Origin: Aquilaria yunnanensis
Lineage: Eukaryota; Streptophyta; Magnoliopsida; Malvales; Thymelaeaceae
Assembly: GCA_039654915.1 (NCBI GenBank)
Contig: CM077600.1
Coordinates: 33,613,992-33,677,991 of the forward strand
DNA: 64,000 nt
Direction of reading: 5' to 3'
This document shows, one piece after another, positions 35,750-47,135 of the stretch (position 1 is its first letter; each line of letters opens with the position of its first letter). The notes below the pieces were generated by a model that saw only the letters and a program-made list of their open reading frames with translations, was not told where the DNA came from and ran no database searches. The position numbers and the translations under genes are program-made.

Positions 35750-37770
35750 TCAAAGCCAGAATTCTCCCGAATTAGTGTTGGCGGCTCAATGTCACCAATA
35801 TCTATTTGTTGTATCGACTTTGATAGATCATCAACTAAAAATGGAATGCTACCAGATATATATTAAAAAAAAAAAAGGTATGAGAATTGTGTGCCTTCAC
35901 ATGTTTCTTCTCGATAACTCTTTACTTTATGTCCTTTCAGTCTTTTGGTCTCAATTCCACACACAGGCCTTAGCACACAAACATACACACTCAAAATATA
36001 CAGTGCTGGCATTTGTGGAATTGCAGGGCCAACCTTAAATCATCATCCAAGAGCAAGGAATTACTAACTGCATTGTTGGAATCTTCTCTCATTAGCACCC
36101 AAAATAAAGTAATGTCAAAAGCTCATGTTAATGACACTCACACACAACAAAAATGCCTCCAACAGAGTTCAGGAAATGATATCCATACAACTTACATCAA
36201 ATGCAACACTATGGGAACCATATTTGTCATCCCAGTACATTGTATTGATGCGATATAGCTGCTGGATACTAAGGACTTGTAAATGTAAGAGTAAAAAGCT
36301 AGGACCAGGGGCAAATTTAATATATAAAATGAATATTCTTGTCCAATTCATTTTGTACTTACTGGACACAAATCATGACTCATTTCATCTAGGGTCTTCT
36401 TTGGTTTCTAGTTCATTACCTGGACCAGAAGACGGTGCAGTTTGGTTCAATTTGCCATTGTGCATGTTCTAGATTATCAAACAAGTTAAAGGAGCAAGAG
36501 TAAGACATTGTAAATTAACATAGAAATAGCATAAATCCTATAGCCTGTCTAATATGTTTGAGCTCATCCCAGGCTGATCCTGCATACTGCATATAAATTA
36601 GCTAATTTTGACAATCACACTTTAAGACACCGGTGCAGTACTCTGAGATACCTCATCATTGGCTTAATTTGTAACACTAGTGATCCAATTCGGCCAGTCC
36701 ATCTTTAGCATATTCGCCATTACTGAATAAGCAGCACTCCCTCAGTAAAAGACTAAGATACAGCATATAGCATACACAAGCTGACTTAAGAAAAAGATTC
36801 AATATTTAATGCCAAAGAAACCAAATTAGGAGCATAGACTAGGTACATATTGAACAGTTGGACATTGATGAAGGAGAATATTTGTGTAAATACCTTGCAT
36901 GCTAACTTTTCGGACTAATATGTTGAAAACTACCAACTTCTAGGACTAATACATTGTCAATCATGTTAAGGAAAGTCATGTATTTTAGGAACATAATATT
37001 CTCTCTTTATTCTAAGGGATTCACTCCTCTTTATTGTTAGGAATTTTATTTCCTTGTATTCAACACTCGTATATTATATAAAGGGCCTTGTGAGGGTCTT
37101 ATGATTATAAAGCCCTTAGTTTCTACTCCTAATATTCTCCAACAAATCAAAAAGAGAAAAAAAAACCATTGTCACTGAAACATGGCTAACATAAGAAATC
37201 AGGTGGTAAAACCTTTTGAATAAGATCAAGAACATCTTGATTGTCAACAAATTCAATATAGCTCCAATCAATCTTCTCTTTTGTGTAATCTTCTTGCTTC
37301 ATCTTGAACACATGCTGTACAACAGACCAGAAACATTGAAATTAAAAAGTTGTGAGTGATAGAAGGCGAAGAAGCCAATTAAGGACCCCAATCAAAGATT
37401 TTGAATTGGCATATTGTCCGAGTGACTTGTTAATTTTGTCCACTAGCCTCTATATGCGCCCAATCACGAGCTGTCATGAGATCCCATGCTAGAATCTCAC
37501 CAGTCAAATAGCCAGGAATATATTGTCATCCCTGCTCATTAATGCACTCTGAGGATCAAGGCTTCACTTAATTACTTCCTCAGGGGTATTTTTGCACAAT
37601 TAATGCATCTTCCAAGGCCTGCGCATCACACCTGACAAGTATATGTTGGCATGAAACTGAAAGGAAAAAAGGAAGAGAAAGTAGAATAAAGTCATACTAT
37701 CATGTAAAGACAGAGCACTATGTTCCCATGATGAAGGATTGCAGCAACAACTCGAAAAATAGCTTCCTGA
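35750..37770 (-). pseudogene. myosin XI pseudogene: motor pieces joined to globular tail
   Basis: The minus strand shows plant myosin XI blocks in order. EAIFRVVAAILHHGNI (from 37766, after a TCTCAG acceptor). ALEDALI, TPEEVIK-stop-SLDPQSALMSRD and TIYSWLFDW (about 37640-37430). An intact exon 37314-37213 (HVFKM to DLIQK, 34 codons, both splice sites). Then tail (DIL) blocks: FSNGEYAKDGLAELDH-stop and YAGSAWDELKHIRQ (about 36745-36540), VLSIQQLYRINTMYWDDKYG (about 36276-36200), EDSNNAVSNSLLLDDD (about 36090-36030) and the C-terminus with VDDLSKSIQQIDIGDIEPP and LIRENSGFDFLLP (35860-35750). The IQ neck and coiled coil, hundreds of residues in the family, are absent, so a large internal deletion occurred. 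Stops and frameshifts show it is dead. A solo LTR sits between head and tail. Confidence 0.9.
36964..37144 (+). mobile_element. solo LTR, 181 bp
   Basis: It begins TGTTAAGG and ends CTCCAACA, with 5-bp target duplications aatca at 36959-36963 and 37145-37149. A TATA-like motif (tattatataaag) near 37072 fits an LTR promoter in plus orientation. No internal retroelement sequence remains. It lies within the myosin XI pseudogene, so it inserted into that copy. The short LTR suggests a Copia or small non-autonomous element. Confidence 0.8.
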
Positions 37771-38198
37771 GAAGATAGAAAGAATTTTTTTGTTTTTGGA
37801 GGGAGTGAGGAGGGTGTTGCAAAGAGGTCATTTAGCCTTATTTTAAGAAGCAGCTGAATGCCTCAGTAATAAAACAACAATATCCAAAGCTAGCTCTTCT
37901 TGTAGCAGGGTAATCATGGGCATCACTCGCACCAACTTGCTCAAAACAACTTGACTGGTTAAGATAGTGAAATGTTACTTCTCAATATCCTATTGTTAAA
38001 CGCAAGAAAAAAATTGTAACAACAAACTATTCATTTGTAACTGGAAAAAGCTCACATTTGACCAATCAGGCATGCAGAAGATACCTCCTGTGGTGTGGTG
38101 TGGTGCAGCACAAAGAAGGTAGAAAAAGTGGATGCGCAATCTATGTCATAAATGTTAAATATTACTTAGTAAGCAGATAAAGTGGCAATTTTTTGTGG
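37771..38198. other. spacer between gene remnants
   Basis: No conserved exon was recognised; earlier myosin motor exons are not evident. Confidence 0.4.
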
Positions 38199-38326
38199 AA
38201 TGTTGTATGTGGTGATAAGTCAGGGAACCATAACTTTGAACTTCTGACAGAGCTGGTCCTTCCTGATGGTTCAGTTGTACGTGCAAAGATTGCCTTTTTG
38301 TTGATCCAGCAGAGAGATGGAACCAG
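38199..38326 (+). pseudogene. exon remnant of a raffinose-synthase/SIP-type galactosyltransferase gene
   Basis: The plus frame gives [26 protein letters not shown], then a shifted DCLFVDPA and back to RDGT, ending at a donor (CCAG|GTCTGT). This matches the conserved stretch of glycoside hydrolase 36-type plant proteins (raffinose synthase, seed imbibition/alkaline alpha-galactosidase) around [11 protein letters not shown] and DCLF-DPARDGTS. The usual LPGRPTR between them is deleted and a 2-base insertion precedes RDGT. Only one exon is recognisable. The antisense 60-codon ORF at 38162-38344 is a shadow of it. Confidence 0.8.
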
Positions 38327-39099
38327 GTCTGTTCTTGTATTCAATTGACACCCACTTTTCCCCCTTTATTTTTTCATTCTTTTATATGTTGGTGTAACAA
38401 CATTGTATTTTGCAGCTTGCTAAAATGATTAACTAGCAATTCCTCCAAACTAAATTGATTCCTCCATCACAAAATGATCGTCTAGATTTACAGTTTAACT
38501 GATAATCTAAATTTTGTTGGGATCAAGTATAGCTGATTAGTCTGACCATTACTGGAACCCTCAACATAGTTCTTTCCAATGAATGCCAATGCAAGATTCG
38601 GAGATATCTTTACAGTTGCCAGGCAAGATTTGAATAAAGTTTCATCATACATTTTCCAGTTGGAAAATCTGATTGTTTTGCCGGCTTGGTTGTCCGATTA
38701 AGGAGGAATCAAACTACTACTAAAACATCACTATAGTTTTTATTACTATTAATTGGCATCAATATAAAATCCCTGTTGGGAACTTTTTCAGATTTATGTG
38801 GTTAAAACATGTCTTTTCTGGTTAAAACAAAGATTGTTTGTTTTGCTTTTTTTGTCAGTTTCTAGTAGTTCTGATTTTTCCACACTCCAAATTGTTTGCT
38901 TTTTTTTTTTCTTTTGCTGAACACGTTATAGATTAAATTGAATTTCATTGATATTTGAAAGGTGAGCTAATTGAATTTGTATGTCAGGGATCAAGTTTCT
39001 GTTTGGTTTCACCTTTTACTTATCTACTTATCTTTTGTATTAATCCTTCAACAACGCGTCTTTGATTAATTGATGGCATAGAATTAGGACTTACATCAG
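38327..39099. other. spacer, one unassigned coding-like stretch
   Basis: A minus-strand stretch near 38655-38540 reads without stops (NWKMYDETLFKSCLATVKIS, then PNLALAFIGKN), but I could not assign a family. Otherwise nothing is recognised. Confidence 0.3.
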
Positions 39100-39210
39100 G
39101 GTTGAAGAATCATAATGGCACATTAAAGCTATCGCTTACTGATTGTGAATGCTACATAAGTGATATCTCAATCAAAGTTAGATGGAGGAGCCTCTATGAC
39201 TTTCTCAAGG
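39100..39210 (+). pseudogene. exon remnant of a BPI/LBP-family protein gene
   Basis: The plus frame reads GLKNHNGTLKLSLTDC and YISDISIK; after a one-base insertion it continues V-DGGAS. An AG acceptor precedes it and a donor (CAAGG|GTATAG) follows. Plant BPI/LBP-like lipid-binding proteins carry NGTLKLSLVDCGC-type and DISIKLDGGASWLYQG motifs in this order. No other exon was found nearby. The assignment rests on about 35 residues. Confidence 0.6.
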
Positions 39211-40531
39211 GTATAGAGTAGATATTAATTTGTTGTTGTTATTTCAGAATCTTTTTTCTTATATTTCATTTTCATTTGAATGGTTTCTTTTGTAAAATTT
39301 TAATTTTTCTTAATTTTTTTCGGTTATAAAATTGTCTAAAACTTGGAATCTTGTAGTAATATTGGACATGTAGACTAGTTATATAAAGTTTTTGAAGCTT
39401 GTTAAAGATTACATTAGCACTTAAAATTTCAAAACCAACAACTTCTTGCTTCTCCCATTAGGTTTTTAATGATCGGTAACATATTCAATTTCAGACTGTA
39501 ACATTAGTGACTTATTTGATTCATAACTATAATGTCAGTGACAATATTGGTACTAAAGAAAACTTTAGTGGGCTATTCGGTCTAGGATCCAAATGTTAGT
39601 GGAAATTTTGGTTCTTTTCCCTAAGTAAATTAACAAAAAAAAAAAAAAAAGGATTTTGGTAGGTTCAACGAAAACAAAAAAGTTGTTGAAGTACCGAGTA
39701 AAATTTGATAGGAGGTGAGGCGAAACAAGGACTTCATTTGACCTGACCAGTCCCATGGTTTCCTAAATCGTATCCTTGGACATGCATGCACCAGTTTAGG
39801 TGAGTAAACCCAGCTGCTGTCTTAGGAACCTTCGATACTAGACAAAAAACCAAAGAAATTGATCGACAAAGGGTGACAGAAACTGAAAAATCTGCGGCGC
39901 AGACAATCATTTCCCCAGCTGTTGCAATCAATCTTTCTTGCTAAATTTAATCAGAATAAAGTAGTTGATCAAACACATATTAGACGCTGAGATATCTTAA
40001 CAAACAGATTTACTTTATTCTGGTCATAGGAGAGAATTCCGAGCAAATCCTTCAAAGAACTACGTTCAGAGGTAGCCAAGTTTATCTCATGATCTGACAA
40101 GGCGTATGAACAAGTAAAGAATATACTTGCAGCACTGACATTATGGATTCATGCAAAAAAAACGAAAGGGTAATGTCATTCACAACGTACGAGGTTGGTC
40201 TTATGACTTCAGCATCGTGGATTCTGTGCATAAAAGCAGTTGTTGATATGAAGCAATCACTCATCAATCACTCATAGCTCAAACCAAAAATAGGAAACAA
40301 AACCGAGCTTAGAAAAAACTTCGAGCTCTGTAAAAAAGAGAAAAATGTGGGAATGGGGTAGTGAAAGGCGAAAGAAAAGGATCAAATACTCACCAACTAT
40401 ACATGTAGATGCGTGCAAATTCTCCCTGGCTAACTAAAAATCACCAAGTCATGCTGTAGATGTTCAACTGTACGGAGTTACGAGACTGGTTACACTGTAC
40501 AATTGGTTCCAGTCCTCAAGAACAGCTTCCA
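39211..40531. other. spacer and 3' UTR side of the MyoB gene
   Basis: No gene was recognised. Bases directly left of 40532 should be 3' UTR of the minus-strand MyoB gene. Confidence 0.45.
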
Positions 40532-43493
40532 TCAGTTTTCCCCGTTGGAGGGATTAGAAAATTCTGTGCTTTCTTTGCCAAAAAAATCAGAATTCGAGCA
40601 ATCCACCTTGGTTTCTATGCCATTCAAACCAGATGGTGACCCGTCTGTGGTATTCAACACTGATTCATTGGGGTACTTCTTCCTGTAAAATTCAAGCTCC
40701 GCTTCTAGTTCTTGAATTTCCTTCTCCTTCTCTGCCAGAAGGTCGCTTGTTTTCTGTAGTGCTTCAGTATCATACTCGGCTTGTTCTTCCATCATTCTTA
40801 TGTTCTGTAAGGCTTCCATGTGGAGTGTTGCCTTCTCTTCTTGGAGTCTAGTTATCATGGCCAATGCTTGATTCGCAGCAACAGCAGACGCATTTCTTTC
40901 TTCCTCTAATTCTTTGTATAGAGCATGTAGTAATCTCTTGTCATGCTCAACCTGCCGTTTCAGCCGATCAACCACACTTTCACCCTCAATTTCCCCAATA
41001 GTGTTTCCATCAAGTGATTCCAGGCCAGATTCATTTCTCTCAAGTGAGATCCTCTTCTGAAGGATCTGGATTCCATTATAGGTAGAAGAATCTAAAGATT
41101 TGAGTTCATCACTAGTGGCAGAGATCCTAGGGCTTATAAGGCTCATTGATTGCTCAAACCCTCTATTTGGGGACAATTGTGACATCAAGACCTTCAGATC
41201 TTCACTAATCCTCGAAGAATCCTTTCCAAACCAGTGCTCTGCAAGCACACCAGACAACTGTCTGCCACTATTGCCAACAGCAAGCTTATATGCATCACTG
41301 AGATCTAGTGAACTCGGTATCTGAATGCTACCATTACTTGCCTCATCACTAGGTCTTGTTTCCTTTGATATTTCATTAGTTTTTACTGCCTCGCTTTTGG
41401 GCTTGGCTTCACAGGTAGCCTCAGACTCCAACTGACATGTTTTGTCCACTTGGGCATTTCTTATAATACCTGCAGGTAGGAAATTTGGTGTAAAATTAAG
41501 AGGAGGTCTTAAAATAAAATTCAATCCAATTTGTTATATTGCAAACAAAAGAAAAAGAGAAAGAGAAAGAGACCAAAAGGAAAAAAAGATGCACATATTT
41601 GACTCACTTGTAATGGGAAAATCCACTTATCAACACCACTGATTCTTATCCTAAATATCTTAAAAGAAATACCCATTCCATTAACAGCAGTTTATGCGAG
41701 GACAGAAGGGAATTTTCTTATAAGCACCAAGTAATGCACATAAATGCGCTAAGCAACAATTTGGTTAAGTGCCGTTGGACTTTTTAAGCAATGAAATATG
41801 CACCTACTGTGCTGTTTCCTTGAAAAAAAAAAAAACTTGGTGAATTTTGGCAATTCATTGATTTTTTTTTCCAAAATAAGGTATCATCTATAAGAAAATA
41901 TTCATATTTATGAACTACGAGAGAGAGGGGGGGGAGACAAAAGAAGAGGGTAACAATTTTATTTTTTTAAAAAAATCAAATGCCACAATAACATACAAAG
42001 ATTTCTCCATTTCAGTGTCATTTTATGTGCAGAGTTTTATATAAGTGAGCAGGAAGAAAGAGATATTTAGGTGGTTTAAACTTACAACTTTCTTCAGATA
42101 CTTCAGCAGGTAAAACCATCTCTTTTGATGATGAAGGAACATCATCACGTGGCAAGAGCTTGCTCTCCTGTAACACTTCAACTGGAGTTTCTGTGGCTAC
42201 AACTGAAGGGATTTCACTGGGACAGGATATACACTTGCAATTGCTTGATGCCTGAATACGGGTTCCACTATCATTTGATGACTCAGGGATGTCATCAAGG
42301 GAAACAAGCTTGCTATCTAGAGATTCTTGAAAAGGAATTTCACCAGTATTTGAGAGTGGATAGACCTTATTGGAGGAAATATTCATGCTCTCCTTGGAAA
42401 AATCAATACAAGTTTCTCCAGCTGTCAAAGACTGAGATATCCCAATGGAAATAAGTTCAGAAATTGGAGATAGTTTCTTCTCCCCAGAGGCTTGCTGCCA
42501 AGCAGGAGCTTGCAAGCCATCTTTGATAGCCGCAACACAACTTGCAGATATCTGATCAAGGGGTTTAATGTTATCTGGCGTCTCATTTGAAATAAAATGT
42601 GGAGGCTCAGGTGCGGAAACATGATCTATGATTTTATCTGTAGATAATTCACCAGAGAGAAAAATTGTGTGTGGATCTGCCTCAAGTGTTCGGATTACAT
42701 TATCTTCTATAACACCATCAGTTTCATTACATAAATTATCAACAGCTTTCTCAGGAATGTCAGACCCAGTATCAGTAGTAGTCCTCACCTCAGTATATCC
42801 TCCAGGAGATGTATGGTTAAGCCCGCTAATTCTTTGATGAGAAGCTCCAATTGAGACAGAGAGATTCCGTCTTCCCTGTCCAAGATCATGATTGCTACCA
42901 GAAGAATTTGGTAAGGGCATAGCAAATTTAGCACCATCAAATGTTGCCAATTTTCTATGTACGTGTTCTAGAGCAGAACCTTTTTCCATCCACATTTGAG
43001 TACAACAAGAACAGTGTCTGGGACTGGAAGTCAAATTACCAGTTCCTTTGCCCTCAAGTTTTTGGTCCTCCTCAAAATCAATCTCAGAATTCTCTCCTAT
43101 CTTTCCTACCAATAATCTGTATGTTTCAGCAGTTGACTTATTTATTGTGGCAAATGAGAAAAGGCAGCCTTCACAAATTCTGTGAACATCAACAAGCTTG
43201 TCATGGGAACGGCAATACACCAAGGATGAAATCTCAAACTTGTGATTTCCACAGATCAAATCCAAATAAAACTTTAGTTTCTCGTTCCCCAGAACATGAT
43301 CAAGTCTTGAACACCATAAACACGGAGTTTGCAATTTGAAACGATGAGCAAACTTTGCTATTAAGTATGAGAAGAAAGCATCGACAAAAAGCATCAAAAT
43401 CAGTAACCATTCAAGAAATGCTGATGCTAAGGCTTCAGTAATGCCAGGAGTAACCTTCCCTAAATGGACAGATGAAGTTATCCCAGCAGCCAT
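40532..43493 (-). CDS. MyoB-type myosin XI receptor (GTD-binding, DUF593), 2 coding exons
   Basis: Membrane-anchored adaptor that binds the globular tail of myosin XI and couples it to vesicles. Exon 1 (43493-42086) and exon 2 (41469-40532) join in phase 1 (donor GTAAGT, acceptor CTGCAG), giving 781 aa. A membrane segment lies at about residues 20-45 (FLEWLLILMLFVDAFFSYLI). A Cys-rich part follows (PCLWCSRLDHVLG, CRSHDKL, ICEGCLFSF, CSCCTQMW). The middle is long, acidic and probably disordered. The coiled-coil GTD-binding domain spans about 631-736 (VDRLKRQVEHDKRLLHALYK to LEAELEFYRKKYP). The architecture and length best match Arabidopsis MyoB2/MyoB3-type proteins (family knowledge). It appears intact. 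Confidence 0.93.
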
Positions 43494-44283
43494 GCCCGTA
43501 TTTTTCAGAACAACACAAGAGATTTGTGGGTCTCACAATGAAATAACAAGCTCCAGAGTAGCAACAATTCACTGTAATCATCAACGAAGAGCTGAGGAAA
43601 ATCAGATTCCATAGGTATTGAAAAGAACAGATGAATTGGCAAGAAGAGCGTTACTTTATTCATCTTTTTCTTTTTCCTCCTATAATATTGCTTATAACAA
43701 GTGATCATTTTTAGGAAGACCAACGAATGAAAAAAGAATAACCAATAACTGGAAAACATCGCAAAAAATGAATTCCCCAAAGAACAATTAAAGCGTACAA
43801 CAAAAATTCCCCGGAGGGGAATCAGAAGGTAGTAAAAGCTCAAGTTATAAACCAATGATCGCATGCGGCCTACCAAATAAAACAAGCCTCCTAGAAATTA
43901 AAACAGGTGATCGAAATAAGTCAACATGAACTGGGTTCAGATCATACTAAGTATAGCTAGTAAAAACAAACCAATACTGCAATAATTATTCCATCATAGC
44001 TGGTCAACTACTGGCACTGAAGCGAGGATCAGATTCAAACTTGATCTTTCGGCTGCAAGCTGACCAATAAATGAAACAAGTTCTATTGTACAAACCTTAT
44101 TCATGGGAAGCTCAAGAATCCAGGTGAAGAGCCAGAGCAAGCGGAGGAGAGAGGCTAATCAAAGTGACCCAATTCAGATTCAGACAAAGGATAAAAAGGA
44201 TGGTCCATTAACCGGAGGAAGAGATTGAAGATTCTGGCAGAAGAGAAACAAAAGACAATTCATGTGCGTATGAACAAAAGGCA

Positions 44284-44300
44284 GTTTGTATTTATATGGC
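44284..44300 (-). promoter_or_regulatory. TATA box candidate of the MyoB gene
   Basis: On the minus strand CCATATAAATACAAAC contains TATAAATA (44289-44296), about 800 bases upstream of the start codon. If used, the 5' UTR is long and probably spliced; a donor-like CCG|GTTAAT occurs near 44207. The ORF at 43885-43505 falls in this leader and is not considered a gene. Confidence 0.45.
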
Positions 44301-45252
44301 TTGAACGGGTAAAAGTTGAAATGGGCGCCGACAAAAGCCTGAAGGTCGGCTGCTGATAATTGAAAAGGGCACCTACCGAAAGCAAAACAAAGATGATGGG
44401 CACTCTATGCTTTGTGGATCATTCAAATGGATTAAACGGCGAAGATTCCACAAAGATTTCACTTCAGTGTCCAAAACCCCAAAGTCTGCAACTTTATGAA
44501 CCCAGGAAGACAAGGGCGTTACGTGTACCACTACTAACAATGTCATGAATAAAAGTGTCAAAATTCAAATTCACTTAATTTATCATTTTCATTTTTTTCA
44601 CTTTCGATACAGGTGAGAATGTTAACTCATCGAATTAAGCAATTTGATCAATTTTTAATTCCTATAAAATTGACTGAAATTATCCAAATTGTATGTTGAA
44701 CTATTCTAAATCATCTGAATTATGATTTGATTTGTTCGGTTTTTGTCCAAACTATCCGAGTTGTAATTTAATTTATTCATATTTTGTAATTCAAATATTA
44801 TTTATTGAAACTAAGAACAATGTAATTGAGAAAAATAAAATAAAAAAAATTAAAAATAAGATAAAAGTTGATAACCTTACATTTCATGTCTAAAGTTAAA
44901 TATTGGCATAAAATCTAGTCCAAAAATAGAGAAAAACGATTTATATATATATGTAGACTTGATGAGAATAATTGCAAAATACATATTATTTTTTAGTTTG
45001 TTCCGTTTCAAGTTCAGGAACTAACAACTGACCTGATAATCAAACATGAAATTCGGTTTTGAATTGATCTGAACAAAATAATCAAATAACTAAAACATTT
45101 TATACTCTCCAAATAATACATTTGGATTTTTTTAGTTTTATGGAAATAATGAACACATCTAAACACAATAACTAAAATGCTAAATTTTAGTAACATATTT
45201 GCAAAATTAAAAAGTTTTTGAATTATTTTGAAAGGTTTTTAAAGTTTAAGAA
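44301..45252. other. AT-rich spacer, no gene seen
   Basis: Nothing recognised beyond low-complexity AT sequence. Confidence 0.5.
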
Positions 45253-45260
45253 CCAAAATG

Positions 45261-46134
45261 TAGGGGGGTGAAAGTTTGGGTTAATGGGTCAGTTTTGGGT
45301 TAAAACTAGATTTTTACCACTTGTCTCTAACCTGAAAAATTCTAACCCAACCTGACCCTAAATGCATGTACAAACCAAATCAATCCTAACCCAAAATTTT
45401 TCGTGTTAAAGTTGGGTTCTTGCTTACTTTCCCCTCTACTTGGTGCTCCCTTCCTCCACCCGCCTGCCATCACTCTTTTGTGCTCTATAACCTGATAACC
45501 ACTCATACTATGCCATCTTCGCCTTCATCGCAATAAAAAAGTCACTGTGACAAGAGCAGGCAAAAGATGAAGGTGAGAAGGGAGGCGAACTGAGAAAGCG
45601 TGTGTGACAGCAGCAAGTCAAAAATGGAGGCTAGAGAGATAGGTGAAAATGGAAGGCGAATTGAGAGAAGATGGCGAGTATGCGAAGAGAATGATGATGA
45701 GAGAGTGATGAAGGGGGAACGATGACAAGAGAACGATGGAGGGAGAACAATGGCGAAGGTGAAGAGAAAGGATGCCGATTGAGGCATGAGAGAACGCATG
45801 CACAAAACAAGTAGGGTTATATGTATAAAGGGTGCCAGGTGGGCCGAGTTCTTAGGAGAAATGGGCTGGGTCATGTTATGTAATGAGTTAAGGGTTAGAT
45901 ATAATAGGTTGTAAGGGAAGTAGGTCTGGCTGGGTATAGAAAATGGTATAAAAAAATATTAAAATCGGATTATTTCAGGGTTTAACAGGTTAACCCCGAT
46001 TCAACCCGATTTTAGAGTTCTTAAAATCAAGTTGAATCAGGTTGGCCTAAATTAGCGTTTTTTATACATTGCAATTTAATTCGGACCCAAAATTTAGGGT
46101 TGGGTTTAGGTTCGGGTTACCACTTACACCCCTA
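45261..46134. mobile_element. non-autonomous hAT element, 874 bp
   Basis: The ends TAGGGGGGTGAAAG and (reversed) TAGGGGTGTAAGTGG are inverted, and the subterminal gggtt/aaccc motifs are mirrored. A perfect 8-bp target duplication ccaaaatg is at 45253-45260 and 46135-46142. The core (45540-45790) is purine-rich on the plus strand and yields spurious Ser/Leu-rich minus ORFs. No transposase remnant was found. Confidence 0.9.
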
Positions 46135-46212
46135 CCAAAATGTACCTTTTTTTTAAAGAAAAAAAAGGAAAAATAAAGACTTAATTGCAAAATATTTGAA
46201 AGTATATGAGCT

Positions 46213-46318
46213 ATATGATATTTTTTTCCTCAAACACGACCAATTGACATGACCAACTATTATGTGATATTTTTTTCCTCAAACTTGACTAATTGACATG
46301 ACCAACTATTGTGTGATG
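46213..46318. repeat. tandem duplication, 49-bp period
   Basis: Two near-identical units containing gatatttttttcctcaaac and attgacatgaccaactatt lie head to tail. Confidence 0.85.
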
Positions 46319-46478
46319 AGAATGACTTTATTCACAACTCTAATCCACAAATAAGAGGATAAGATGCATCATTGATGATCTATAACTGTCCTACAAACTT
46401 ATTGATAAAAATTTTATTATACACACACACACATACACTAAATTGGAGTTGGTGGTATTATAGATCTACAGTGTTGCG

Positions 46479-46480
<2 letters not shown>

Positions 46481-46528
<48 letters not shown>

Positions 46529-46529
46529 T
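46481..46529. repeat. (TTA)n microsatellite
   Basis: About 16 TTA units, creating a poly-Tyr reading frame; a short (CA)n lies at 46421-46436. Confidence 0.95.
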
Positions 46530-47135
46530 ACTTTTTCCTTATGTAATGTTATAACCTCTTTTTCAACCCATACAAAATTTATTTCTTCCATTTTAGTCTC
46601 TAAAGTTTCCTATCTAACGAGCTGACATATAAAGACAATACGAAAGCAATGACAAGGTTGACAAGTTTGGGAATTGCAACTTCCAAAGCAAAAACTTACA
46701 AGAAATTTCTCCAACTTTGGTTTTTTATCATTTTCTGGCTTAACCCATTTTAGTCCATGAGCTATATATCTTTTTCATTCTAGTCATAAGTTCTATGTGT
46801 TTGCCATTTAGGTACTTTTTGACATTTTCTTTTTCTTTTTTTTTTTTTAAATTTTTTTTGCCAATGTTAAACCTTTACTATCGGTAGTCTTTCCATTTTA
46901 TCTATTGATTCCGAAACTTTAAATTTTGTACAAATATTTTACTATCACTTTTTTTGTGAACAAGTTATTTATATCTTTTAAAGAAAAACTTCAATTGCTA
47001 TGATTTGTTTAATTTTGGTCATTACTTGAACTGCTCACATCTTTAGATTTTACTTGAACTTTCCAGTTTAAACCCTGATATTCGTTCTATTTTCTATTGC
47101 TTTTTTTGTGTCAACGGTAAGACATCAATTTTAAA
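46530..47135. other. AT-rich spacer, no gene seen
   Basis: No coding similarity was recognised. Confidence 0.45.

Noticed and set aside
36921..37144. LTR starting at TGTTGAAAAC (36921)
   Set aside because: No matching flank; the start at 36964 gives a perfect 5-bp duplication.
38162..38344. 60-codon minus-strand ORF
   Set aside because: It is antisense to the SIP-type exon remnant and has no family features.
42941..43339. 132-codon plus ORF
   Set aside because: Shadow antisense to MyoB exon 1.
43505..43885. 126-codon minus ORF upstream of MyoB
   Set aside because: It lies in the presumed 5' leader and matches no family.
45542..45874. 110-codon Ser/Leu-rich minus ORF
   Set aside because: Product of the GA-rich core of a non-autonomous hAT element.
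46372..46554. Poly-Tyr ORF
   Set aside because: Translation of the (TTA)n microsatellite.
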